From: Lumbricus rubellus
Lineage: Eukaryota > Annelida > Clitellata > Crassiclitellata > Lumbricidae
NCBI GenBank assembly: GCA_945859605.1
Contig: OX243827.1
Span: forward strand, 7,881,926-7,945,925
Direction of reading: 5' to 3'
DNA: 64,000 bases
Of the stretch, positions 1 to 13,400 are shown piece after piece; position 1 is the first letter of the stretch; the number at the start of each line of letters is the position of its first letter. The notes beneath the pieces were generated by a model that searched no databases, had not been told where the DNA came from, and saw nothing but the letters and a program-made list of their open reading frames with translations. The translations under genes were made by a program, and so were the position numbers.

Positions 1-132
1 CAGAGATTAATTATAGGCATAATAGTCCTTGCGCTCTGAGTCCCTGACATCGGACGTAGGCGAGTATGAGACTAACCGCCGCCAGTGTAGGCCTACATGT
101 CTTGAACAGACCTTCGATAATCTGCGTCCACC

Positions 133-402
133 CATAGGCGTACGGGAGATTTCAGCAGTGGAGGGGGGGGCAAGATTTTAATTCTGCCCGAAAAATAAAT
201 ATCGTGGTGGAAAATACTATTTTTCCCAGACAAAAAAGTTGAGAACCTTTTTTAGTCATCGGGATAAAAAAAACTTGTGAAATATACTAGCCTATTTCTA
301 GCTTTTTACAATTTATTCGGGTCTGCCTTTTCCGAAAAAACAGATTTCCCAGACATTTGGGGAGCATTTGCCCCCTCTGGACCCCCGCCTCGTACGCCTA
401 TG
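133..402. mobile_element. Short TIR element with CATAGGCGTACG termini, copy A
   Basis: Perfect 12-bp inverted termini CATAGGCGTACG/CGTACGCCTATG flanked by CGTCCACC on both sides (8 bp, or 9 bp with the neighbouring G). The interior has long G/C homopolymers (TGGAGGGGGGGGCAAG; GCCCCCTCTGGACCCCC) and a GGTTCTCAAC/TTAGTCATC remnant. A second copy lies at 61.06 kb. Confidence 0.65.
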
Positions 403-3400
403 CGTCCACCTGTGTAGCGGCAAATGACTCTCAAAGACGGCGTGTATTATACTGTATTATAGGCCTATGACATGGACTACGATCTTTTACCTGATGTAAC
501 AAATGGCCAAATCGTCGCAGGACACCAAACCGCCTCTGGCTAGTTTATCGAAACGCTCTCATTGTAACGGAAAAACGCCGGATTGGCTTTCGCTGTTTCG
601 CGAAATGATGGCCGTCCGAAGAACGAGAGCCGCCGCCACTACCGCCACCGCTGCTGATGCGCTCATGCTCCCCTAAGCGGATAATTTACAGTCGCAAGCA
701 AGCGCAACTCTCCTCGCCAGCGTAATTATTGCGTGTACTATTCTACACTAAAATCAACTTCGCTCTTATTGGATGCATATGCAAATGCCTTCGGCGGTGG
801 ATCGCCGCGATTCCTTGGATCTGAGATTTATATTCAGTTAACTGTCGGACCAGCCGGAACAAACTGTCCCTGAGTAGCTCTCAAATGACCGCTAAATAAA
901 TGTTAATGCTGCTGGTGACGCCTAGCGACGTCGTCCGCTTGGTCTTTCTTTAGCGCTATACCGTACGATCTGCAAAACCATTTTGCTCTATTCCAGTAGG
1001 CTAGATGGAAAGTGCCTCGCCGTGTCGACTCTTGAATATCTGGCGCTACATAAACTCGCTACATAAGTCTGTGATTGACTGCGATATCTGCGATATACGA
1101 CTGCGACCGTTTCGCTGGTGGCTTCAATGGGTAAAGGGCCCATCCATATATTACGTAGGCCTACGCAAAAATCGTGATTTCTCCTACATACCCCCCTCCA
1201 GTTGCACCTTGTACATTTTTTGCACCCCGTGCGTACCGGTATGTAGGCATAGGCTACAATGAATCTTCGCCTCCCCAACTTACGCAAGTTAATTAGCTAG
1301 AGTTATCTATAGGCTAAAACTTTTATTTTTAACATGGGGGGGCTACTGTTTGTTTTTGTTAAGCATTGCATTATAGACCTATATTTACTTGCTAAAATTT
1401 GATAAAAGTTATGGTTTACTTAGTGTTTAGCTCTATTAATATAGCCTAATACAGAGTTAAGGCCAATGTGGATGACATTTTATTTTGCGTATGGCCTAAG
1501 TATGCCTACATTTTGTCGAGACCCTTCCCCGCTATAGCCTACGCACATGTAGGCCTATTGTATATGGCCCACGCAAAATCGCCCAAATGAGATCCCCCAA
1601 TGCTTATGTAATAATAATATGGACGGACCAAAATACAATGTAATAAAACATCTACTAGACTAAGTGTCAACTGTGTTACATCACACTCGTGTAGCCTACT
1701 GTTGTACAACGGTATGTCTGTTGACGTCTTAGTTTTATTTACAGCTAGTCATGATCTACATGTACATGTAAACGTAACTGATAGGCCTACGATGTAGGCC
1801 TATCGTCTTTTGCAGCCATTTTTCATTGGCATGCGTTCCTAAAATACTCCGTTAAGCTAATTAAATTAAAATATTGAACTTGAAGATAGTAGGCCTATAA
1901 CATCTAAATTGTATTAGGACCTACTGTGAGTCTGCGAGACACAGTAACCAGTGTTTAATCGAGTCCCTCTGCTTCGGGGGGGGGGGGGAAATTCAGGTTT
2001 CTAGGAAAGGGGCGGGACGGCCGGTTTTTTCTGACGACCTTTTTTATAGTCTTTGCCAAAATTTCCTTTGAGACACATGTGAAGACCCCTCTCCCGCCAG
2101 AGGGGAATTCTCATTCCTGAGGGGAACTCCCCCAGAGACTTCTAGATGAAACACTGCACAACAGTAACCAAATGGTTGAGCACTGCCTAGAGTGGAGCAT
2201 GGGACGATTGAGCACACCGGCAGACAGATAGGCCTAACAGCTGTGTTTCTCAACTATGGAAGAAATCCATGGTAGCCTATTGCAGAAAATGTTCAATTAT
2301 ATAATTATGCAACGTAGCCTATAGTGCAAAACCACAGCGTGTAAATAGGCATATTATAGGCCTAAATAGCCTACAAACATCTCAGTAATTATTCTACTAC
2401 TACTGCATGTACAATCTCTGTTTGCTATTTCAAAATGATGTGAACGCGTCTGATAACAGTTCATTGTATGAACGGATGATCAGAGACAATGTCATGACTG
2501 TGCGGATTTTTTCAAACTGTTTGGTAGTTGTGAAATTTTCCGTTTTACTCATTTTTACCAACGCTGCCATCTTGCGAATTAAAGAGTGAGTCGATCTTTG
2601 GGAGTTTAGCGGGAATCAAACCCGCGTCAGTGAAAATCTACTCATTGTGCCAGTACTATTACCCTAAATCTCTCCCCCCATGTCTAGCATGTCCACTATT
2701 TGGAACTCATTATAGACGTAAGCTTTGTATGGTTCCGTGTGGACAATATCTCTTAAATGCATTTGACAGGCCAATAGTCAACCCCCCGAATGATTAAGTA
2801 AGCAAGTAACTAAGTATGAATGTACTTTATTGGGGATTTATTATGGGATTTTAAGCTGCTCACTGGTATTTGCTGTCATTTGCCATCCCAGCAGATCCTA
2901 CAATATTTTAAGGACGTGTGTGTGTGTGTGTGTGCCATCAATATAGGCCTACGTCGATGGTGTGCACTTAAGTGGCTGGGTATTACCATAGCAGTTCGTT
3001 GTGTGTTAAACCAGTCTTTACCACAAGGTTTCAAGAATATGTCATGCACCTTTACTTTTAAACAACATTGAATTATGCCTGTCTGTCTTTATAGTGGCGC
3101 TTTATGAATACGTAAGCATGGTAATAATCATAAAAAAATAATAGACAACATCCATCTTTGCCACCTTTCAGGAATTTCCGCATGGGCGCTTGCACATCGA
3201 GAGGAGAGGGGGGAGAGGGCACCCCAATGAAAAATTGATTCCTCTTTAGAACTATTAAATTTTCGATTTTGACAAATTTCTTCACAACTAAAGCACTAAT
3301 GTTGCTAATGACAAAACAAAATTTAACAGAAATTTACATTTAGAAGCCTCCATGAAAAATACCAATATTTTTAAATTTCAATTTTCTTGTTTGCATTTTT

Positions 3401-4412
3401 CAAGCTCTTCATGAAAATTTAACTGCCACTATTGTATTCTGCCCCCCTCTTGCAAGAATTTATACGGGGATTACGGGCATCCATGCTTGCCCGACATGGT
3501 GGCAAACTTGATTGGCGTAATTAATTTATGCCTTGGTGAAATGTCTGGGCACCACAGAAAGCCCAAATTTGATTGCTTCAATGTACATGTGCTGTATTAA
3601 ATCAGGGTACCCACCGTTTTCACTCAACAGGGTACACTTACCTTTTCACAAACGACACCCCCCACCACCCACCCCAAGAAACTCTTATTCACTGCTGCAA
3701 AAAGAGTCTCCAAGTCCATGGTATAGCAGAAGCTGATCGACGATATTACCATGTACAGGGTAAATACTGAAGGGTAACCAGCCGTATGCATTTTCAATAT
3801 ATAGACATCTTGAGCATTTTAGCACGTTATTTATGCATGTCTAACCAATCATTTTCATGTGTAAACTTGCGTGTCAGCTACCGTAACGTTGCCAGCTGAT
3901 TTTAAAGATCAAGTGTCGTGTTCTCAATTGTCTGATGTGCGATGATTTACAAAATAAAGTGTTGTCTTTAAATTGTATTATTTTGTTCGCATAAATTCTC
4001 AATGCATACAGTGACTCATACAGCCCAGAGAAACTAATCTTCTGAAATCACATAATTTGTTAGCCAGGAAATCAAATGTGACATAGGTTCAAAACATGTT
4101 GGTTTCCAACCTTTCTGTTCACTGTGTTCAGCCATGGTTCAGTGCAGGTACAAACACAGTCACTCACACACTCGCATGACTGGACATTAGGTTTTTCTCA
4201 AAGAATACAGAACGCAAAGAGCTAAAGAACACACTGTATGAGAATTATGGAAACAAATCGAATGTGTCACATTTAATTCATTGAAAGTCTGAGTTCCCTT
4301 GGCTGAAAATCTAAGGCGAGCGTTCAAAATGTGTTCACAGGCAATTCCCGTCTACAGTTCAGCAACTGCTTCATATCTGCAGACACACAGTCCTCGCAGA
4401 GTAGCGCCAGTC
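403..4412. other. Intergenic flank 3' of DDX56
   Basis: No gene supported. Many TAGGCCTA copies, a G13 run at 1977-1989, a short (GT) run at 2915-2934 and AT-rich sequence. The part nearest 4412 should be the DDX56 3' UTR, but its poly(A) site cannot be fixed by eye. Confidence 0.6.
2595..2680 (-). repeat. tRNA-like relic
   Basis: The minus strand has a good T-arm and B box (CGCGGGTTTGATTCCCGC) and an A-box-like TAATAGTACTGG at the expected distance, but I cannot fold a full cloverleaf with paired acceptor ends. Confidence 0.3.
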
Positions 4413-7400
4413 TCACTTTGTCCTCCTCTTCTTTCTTGACGGTTCAAGCGCAAAACTTTTAAGCGGATCGGCTTGCCTTTTCTGAAAATAACGACAACAA
4501 AGGCATTAATTAATTATTAAATAACAATATTCATTAAACTGTCGGCTCCAAAGTATTTCTTTCAATCACAAGTCGCTATAAATTAACTGCCGCATTTACT
4601 TAAAATTGTTAGGCAATCGCCTTTTAAAAATTATATCACAGCAATAAACTTTTATCATTAGGCAATAACGGTCAATTTTGTAACTTGCAAACTTATATAG
4701 CACTACATTCAGAGAAAGACACCAAATGTGATTCTAACTGACAACACACAACATGAAGAAAGAGAATGATCAAAAAAAATTTTAAATAACAATTCTTAAC
4801 TACTATCATGTGGGTGCCCAGCGACAAAAACCAAGTGCCACTATTGTTATTAATATATTCATTTATTGGCACTCGAAACAGTTGACACATCACAGTCAGA
4901 CACATCTGACCAGTCAAACTGTTTCATAAATCTCTCAAGTTTCTTCGCCGTGGCTGGGCTGCGAACGCCTCTGAGTAGTTTTCTTGAAGGGGTGCTATTT
5001 AACTCCATAGAATGAATGAATGAATGAACTGATTGCAGAGAGTTTAACAAAATAATAAAGATAGAGTTCAAAATATATCACCACAGATTGGCTGATGAGT
5101 TGGGCAGCACTCCAATGATGCCACACAGCTACAGGGGTCATTATACAAGATTATGTTAGTCCCAAGCTGAGGAAACTTGTAAAGAGAGGAAATAATTTGA
5201 AGCTTCAATACCTTGAACCGAGCTTCTCCTTTTGACGGACATTTCCACTTCGGATCTCGATTCTGCCTTCGCCGACGTTTCCTTGAATCCTCGATTCGTG
5301 ATTTATACGGCAGAAGTGATGTGGGAACTGAGAGGACGACAATCACAACAGTTGAATTCAAATGATCATTCATACTTAACAAGAACATTGCAATATTCAG
5401 CCAACAAATGTGTATCAGGGATACAATACATTGTAGTAATAATAATAATAATAATAATTACGACAAATAATATGGTGCTGTAACATAGCCATACCGTTAC
5501 AAGGGAAGTAGGGAATAGGCCTAACACCCTGATTATTAGAGTCAGCTGCTTAACAACAAACTGGTCTGAAATGATGAGTGATGAAACTGATGATGAACAG
5601 TGAACACCTTAAAATACTCTCATAAAACAGAATAAAATGAAACAGATGCAAGTAAAAAGTTTTACAGATACTAGATTTTGCCTGTCTTAAAAGAAAGCAC
5701 AGCTTTGCTGGTGCAAGCCCATTCCCTTCCCCATCGTATTCACTCCCACCTGCCCCCCTCAAATCCTGCCTCCTCCCCTTCCTTTATACCCTCCTCTCCC
5801 TCCAAAAACACATACCCCAATTCCCCATAACACACGACTCTAGCAAAACACAACACGGACATCTCTGTTCAGAACTACCATTAACATACTGGTCAATGAT
5901 GGCAGTGAAATTTTATGTAAGTTAATATATTACAGATCTCAGCAAAGTAGAATAGTACGAGATAACAAATATTCGAAGGTTGTTACTTAGATATTCTGGG
6001 ACATGCTTCATGTACGGCTTTATCTGCGCTGTATGAAGCGTCTTGTCGTGTCGTAGAAATTGCAGATCGCGTGGATGGTCGACCAAGTGCGGCTGAAATA
6101 AGAAATCAACAAATAGAAGCCAACATTGACATTGAAAGCGAAACTCATTATTATCGAATCATTATCGAATCATAACTCAAATCAAGCCAAACAGGTCTTG
6201 TCCTGGAATGCTGGAAGTAGAAGGAACAGAGGAAAACCACGAAAGAACTGGAAGGACACTATCAGAGATGACTTGAGATGTCTGGAGAGGTCATGGGAAG
6301 AGGCTGAAGAACTGGCGATGGACAGTGAAGAGAAGAGGAGATGCGTTGCCCGATGTGCAGACATGCACGGGAAGGACTAAGTACAAAGTAACTCAAATCA
6401 TTTTGTTTGCAATCTGATTTTTGAGTAGACTTACATGATCAGCTCAATTCAGTACGAAAGCAACACTTGATGTTGGGCCGGTGTAATTTTACAAACAAAT
6501 CAAAATTGCTTGTTCATCAGGATAAACCGGCCCTAAAAAATTAGGCTACATCTATGCCTAAAGATTTATAGTTTGGAAAAGTGCATTGAAAGTTAAGATT
6601 ATCTGATTACACATGTAGCTGTAATGCAACTACATTGTATGCAGCAACATTGAACAAGAAATCTTAATTTTGGGTAATCATACACAAGCACTTTTTACAT
6701 AAATTAGTGCTCCTAGTACACAACTAAATATTTCCAGCTTTTACCCCGAACAAATCAGCAAATAAAATTCAATTGTTTCATTATTAACATGGCATTGCAT
6801 TGTGTGTAAAAGCAATCCTTAGTTTTACCTGCAACTTTTTGCAGTTAAGTATTTCGTTCTTTATTTCTCGTATCCTCGCCTCCTTGACAACATACTTTGT
6901 AACTGTTCGCATGGCATCCTAAACAGTCAAGCCAGACAGAATGAATTATCACCAAGGCCGTAGCTAGGGGGTGTTTTGGGTGTTTGAACACCCACTCGCA
7001 ATGAAAAACGTAAAAAAATATAACGCATTTACTAGCACATGATGCAAAAACCATTAAATATAAACCATGAAAACACACCCCCCCCCAAATGAAAGGAATG
7101 AAACTTCTAAAGATCTAATGACTAAAAAAGTCATCAACTTTTTTGGACAGAGGGAAAAAATTTCGTCGCCAGAAGAAACACCCCTCCCAAATAAAATCCT
7201 GGCTACAGAATGAATTACCACACACACCATGGTCACACTTTCACCCAAATCACTCTCGTGCCATAAAATCAATATCATGCCAGAATGTAAAATCAAAGTA
7301 ATCATACAGTAGGCAGCTCTTATGAAATCGACATAGGTATATCGTAATTATCGTATGATACTCAAAAGAGGCGACAACTTGATTTATGTTTCTGCTATAC

Positions 7401-10400
7401 CAGATATTCTGCTGAAAGGTATAAAATTAAGGACAAAAACCTAATGAAGATAGCTTCCGAAAAGTTGCAACCATACAATGAACAATACCTTTATGTTTAA
7501 ACAGAAATGCAAAAAAACAGCATTTTAATAACGATTGATAAGCAACTGAAATTTACAAAGGGTGGGGCACGGCGGTGGAGTGGGTATGATCGCTGCATTG
7601 CAGCTGGAGGGTTCCAGGTTTGAATCCACCTCAAACGGCCGCGTAGGGACCTTGTGCAAATTCTTCACTCACAATTGCTCAAGCGCTCCGGCGTGAAACT
7701 CTAAAATTGCATGCTGTAGTCAGGAGCACTTCTGAGTAGAAATCTTGAAGCGGCGCTATAACAAGTGCACATATATACAACATACATACATTTATCGATG
7801 GTACTCACTTCCTACTAGCTATTCATACTTGCAGCTTATATTTAAATTATTCAAGACATCTTCCTAAAGCACATTCTCCATCCCAGTCAAGATCCTGGTG
7901 AAAGAACCATTCTCAAAATTAATGCTGATAAGGTCTAATATTGCAACATTGGTGAAATAAGACTTACAGTTGAGCGATATCGCAATCCTTCAATTTCTTC
8001 GATGTTGAAATCAAACGACTTGATCCCTTCAGCTGAAAAAAATCAGATTAGTCTTTTACTGACTCGCATTGCAAACCGATTTCGACACGACTATCATCAG
8101 CTTCATTGCAACAATTAATTTTTCACCAGTAAATCTTAACAAACAAATGGAAAATTAATGTTCATTGTCACAGATGGCCTTTATTTATACGATTTTACAT
8201 GAGATCCCAAAACACAGCACATCTGAGTTATGACAGGTATGAAACGGATGGACAGCTTCACAGCCTGAACAAGAGGAGAAGTTGATTACTGGGAGCAAGT
8301 CTCGAGTCACTCGTGGAACTGAACAAGCTGAAGAACATACTCTGGAAAATGATTGGAAACGCTGGAAGAGGAAGGTGTGGCTGAAGAGAAGGAAGATGAA
8401 GAAGCCCTTATTATGCCTTGCCTTTTCAAGAAATCATTTGTTCGCAATCTGATTTTTGAGTAGATTTACATGATCAGCTCAATTCAGTACGAAAGCAACA
8501 ATTGATGTTGGGCCGGTGTAATTTTACAAACAAATCAAAATTGATTGTTTATCAGTATGAACCGGCCCTGAAAAATTAGTCCACATCTATTATTGATAAT
8601 TATCAAAACTGGTACTAAATCAATTGTAACGCCCATCTATGAATGTCATGGGTACGTACCATAGCACCCCATCAAGAGTCTACTCAGTGGTGCTCACAAC
8701 TACAGCACGAACACTAAATCGGAATCTCACGCTGAAGTGCATTAGCAATTGCAAGTGAAAGACTTGCTCAGGGTCCCTATGCGTTGGATTGAGGTGGATT
8801 CGAACCCGCAATCATCCAGCTCCAACGCACCGAACATACCCCTACACTACTTCGCCCCTTTTGTAAGTGCATTATATAGACCATAGTATAAATATACACT
8901 GCTTTTGATAAAGTTAATGTATACAAAGTAATAATTAATTTCAATCTGATTTTATTGCAGATCTACATCAGCTCTAATCAGTACAAGATCAACCATTACT
9001 ATTCGACCTGCATGACATAAAGAATTCAAGTTGATTATTTATCGGTATTATCTAATACACAAAGCTAAAAAATCACAAAACGACAACATGTCTAGATTAT
9101 GTCCCGCATTCAAGAAATCATTTGTTTGCAATCTGATTTTTGAGTAGACTTACATGATCAGCTCAATTCAGTACGAAAGCAACAATTGATGTTGGGCCAG
9201 TGTAATTTTACAAACAAATTGAAATTGCTTGTTTATCAGGATGAACCGGCCCCGAAAAATTAGTCCATATCTATTATTATTAAAACTGATACTAAATCAA
9301 TTGTAATGTACAAATGGTGACGACGTAATTGAATCTGAGGCGTGGATATAGTACATAATTTGGCATGTGGGTTTAACCCTTTAATGCCGGAGGTATAGGA
9401 TTTCCCATACCATTTAATACCATCTTGGCATTAAAGGGTTAAAGACCCCAGAATTTCTTAATACACCATAAGCATTGGTTTCCCAGTCACATTAAGTACA
9501 CTGTCATCATTCGTAAAAGTATTCAAATTCAGCTCATTTCTGCAAAAATAATGAAAAGTTTAGACTTACATGTCACATGTAAGGCTTTTGGCTTATATTT
9601 TTTTATCATTGTCATTGTAATTCATATAAAACCTATTCAAGAGAGTCTCTGACAAGGTCTCTTGACGTAAACCAGGATCAAACAAAAATCGTTTTCAAGT
9701 GCTTACAGAATAGAAGCAAATACTAAGCAGCTCATGTTGTAAGTTGATAGGCAACCAATTTAAGAAAGAACGCATTCATCAACTTTAAACGGTGCAGAAA
9801 AATAACTGCAATTTTCAATGACCAAGAGGATCATAATTTCTGAAGTATTCACAAAAATGAAGCAATGAGACAAACCAAATAAGCAACTGCTTTTGATAAA
9901 CAAAATTATTAATCTGACCAATAATTTAGCAAGAAAATCTCCACTATCAAGTTTCTTGAGGACATTGGCTAGCCCTATCCATTGCCATCCAAATGACTAG
10001 ACCAACCTAATAGTCAAATCAATTATGTTATATCTAGAGTCAACATTTCATCAGTTCGTTTCAATAAGAACATGGCAGAAAATATTCAACAAAAAACAAA
10101 GTTATGCAGAGGTGAAACACCACCTCACTAAAAGTTGTTTGCAATCTGATTTTTGAACAGACTTCCATCTGCTCAATTCAGTACAAATGCAACCATTATT
10201 TTAGGGCTTCACATTTGTGCAATAAAAACTTCTTTTGCATGCCAATCTACACTATCAGCCCATGAATTACAAACAGCTTAAATTAAATCTAAGAAAAATC
10301 CCTAAAAACGAGGTTGGCCAATAATACAATTGAAGAGCACATTCCCAAAACTCACACACTCTAATTGATTAGCATTCGCTCAATACGAAAGAAATACGTT

Positions 10401-13400
10401 GCTGTCGCTGATACGATAGTTTCCAGCGATCTTGATCTACTGTTGATCACAGAATCGTGGCATCGATCCTCGCTAGACGTCGCCATTCGACGTTCTTCAC
10501 CTCCTGGCTACGCCTTCGTCGACTCGCCACGACCTGGTGCTGATCCGGATGAGGACTCTCGCGGTGGCGGAATCGTCGTGATACATCGGGATACCTTGCC
10601 AGTGCGGAGGATCACAATACCCGTCCTCCCAGCCACCTTCGAGGTACTCGCCGTCTCGGTTTCATCGCCTCGTGGTCCTCTAACCGTCATAACCATCTAT
10701 CGCCCGGGTTCAACACCGCCAACGCCAGCGTTCTTCGAAGAGTTCACCTCGCTACTCGAGCAGTTCGCTCTATACAACACCCAAATCGTCATCGCCGGTG
10801 ACCTCAACCTTCACCTCGAAGACCCGACGTTGCCTGCGGTGGTGGAGTTCGGAGCCATCATGGAGCAGTTCGGTTTGACGCAGCACGTTGACGAACCAAC
10901 CCACAAAGACGGCGGATGGCTCGACGTCTTCATCACTCGAGATGACACGTCGCTGATCGACCTCAACATCGATCCTCCGATCGTTGGCCTATCTGACCAT
11001 GGACTCGTCGTCGCTACTGTTCCATTTCTCCATGATGCCCCGTTCTCCGTCGTCAGGGAGGTGCGCAGCTGGCGGAAGTTGGATCGATTGGCGTTTCGAC
11101 AGGCGCTTCTCAACATTCCTGCCATCGCTGACCCGTCCAGCCTGTCCGATGCATCGGTCGACGAATATGAGACTTCTATGACGACTCTCGTCAACAATCT
11201 ACTTCCTTCGCATCCGGCCAAGATGCGGCGCTCTGGATTAACGCCTTGGTTTGACGCCGAGTGCCGCGCTCTCCGACGTCAAGCTCGCCGTCGTGAGAGA
11301 CTTTACAGACGTTCCAAATCGCCTACTGACCGCGCTGACTGGGTGAAATTCGTCCGAGAGATGCACCGTCGATACAGGGAGAAGGAGACACTATATTGGG
11401 AGCATAAGATCATCCATCACTCCAAAGAGCCCAGGAAGCTCTGGGCTACATTCAATGACCTTCTCGGTCGGTCTCATCCCGGAAGTCGGCCCGCAACACC
11501 GCTGTTCACAGCTGGTGAATACTTGGACGTCTTCACCTCGAAAGTCAGGTCGGTTCGTGAAGGGACGGCTGGATCTCCTCCGCCAGAGTTTCCTACTACG
11601 GAATGCTCTCTCTCAGCTCTTACTCCGATAACCAGCGAGGAGCTAAAGCGAATGATCTTAGCTTCAGCTCCTAAAACCTGCGACCTCGATCCTCTTCCAT
11701 CATTTCTTCTGCAAGAGTTCATCGACGTCTTCCTTCCTTTCCTGACTGTCCTCTGCAACCGCTCTCTTCAAGAGGGAGTTCTTCCTTCGTCGCAGAAGAA
11801 GTCCATCCTTGTTCCAGTTCCGAAGCGTGAAGGACTGGACTTGTCTGATCCTTCCAACTTTAGGCCAATTGCTAACGTGTCTTTCATTTCTAAATTAATT
11901 GAGAAGATTGTTGCTTCTCAACTAACTGCATATCTTGATGTAAACAATTTACTCCCGATTTTTCAATCTGGGTTCCGTAAGGGCCACTCCACGGAAACCC
12001 TCTTAGTTCGCCTCCTTTCTGATATCTATGGGGCAATCGATAGATCCCAGGTCACCCTTTTAGCACTATTTGATGTAAGTGCGGCTTTCGATACTGTGGA
12101 TCATCATATACTTCATAAGCGCTTATCAACCTCGTTTGGTCTTTCTGGAAACTTTCTCGACTGGCTTGGTTCCTTTCTCCACGACCGTTCCTTCTCTGTG
12201 GTCTACGGGTCTGCCAGAACTCCATGGGTTCCTGCCCCATTTGGCCTGCCCCAGGGTTCTGTCCTGGGCCCACTTTTGTATATTATTTATACAGCTGATC
12301 TTGGTTCTCTTCTTGCTGCTTCTTCTGTCCTTAGCCAATCCTATGCGGATGACCTGCAAGCGTATCTGCACTGTTCTGCGCTGGCAGCCACTTCCACTGT
12401 TCGAGTCATGAGCCGAGCAATGGAGGCTCTGGAAGCCTGGATGTCATCCAATCGCCTGCGACTCAACTCCTCTAAAACCCAATTTATCTGGTTTGGCACA
12501 CGCCAACAGCTCGCCAAAATTGACCTGGAAGTTCTTGCCCAGGAATTCCCTCAGTTCACCTTCTCTTCCTCTGTCCGGGACCTTGGTGTCACTTTGGACC
12601 AAGAGCTTACTTTCACGCGGCATATCAACTTGCTATGCCGCAGCTGCTATTACCAATTGCGTCAGCTTAGAGTGGTGCTCCGCTCCTTAACTTTCAGCGC
12701 TGCCTTAACGCTTATCCACTCTTTCGTTGTCTCACGTTTAGACTATTGCAGCGCCCTCTATGTGGGTCTGCCGGTGACTCGGGTTGGGTGCTTGGATCGG
12801 GTCTTGCGCTCTGCGGCACGCCTTGTCGGTCGCATCCCAAAATTCGGCCATGTCACTGACTATATGCGGGATGTCTTGCACTGGCTCCCTTTCTCACAAA
12901 GGGTCACATACCGAATATCTTCCTTGGTCTGGTGCTGTCTCGCGGGTGTGGCCCCTGTCTATTTACAGGAGCTCTGTTGCTCCACCCTGAGCGTCCAGCG
13001 CCGTGGCTCTCTTCGCTCTTCTAAGCAGGCTGAGCTTCTTGTCCCCCGGTCACGCACTTCTATTGCGCAGCGCCGTGCCTTTTCTGTTGTTGGCCCTGCA
13101 ACCTGGAATGGGCTCCCTGTGGAACTACGTCTAATACCTCGAGCCTTCGAGACTACGTTCTACTCTGCTCTTAAGACTGTTCTCTTTAGCCGTGGTTGGG
13201 TCGGGAGCGCTTCTGAGTAGATATTCTTGAAGAGGCGCTATATAAATGCCTGAAATGAATTGGACTGAGTGAGTTTTGGAAATGTGCTCTTCAATTGTGC
13301 AGCAGAAAATATCAAGACTGTAGACATCATAAAAACTCAGTTTTAACCATTTTGAAATGCTTTCGTTCTGAAGGAAAACGTAAAACTATACTAACGATGA

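Noticed and set aside
6401..6533. Box C/D reading of the intronic units (TGATGA and CTGA strings present)
   Set aside because: The C-like and D-like strings are not placed next to a terminal stem, and they change among copies, whereas H and ACA boxes and both hairpins are kept.
12052..12411. Open frames on both strands inside the LINE
   Set aside because: Shadows of the reverse-transcriptase coding frame.
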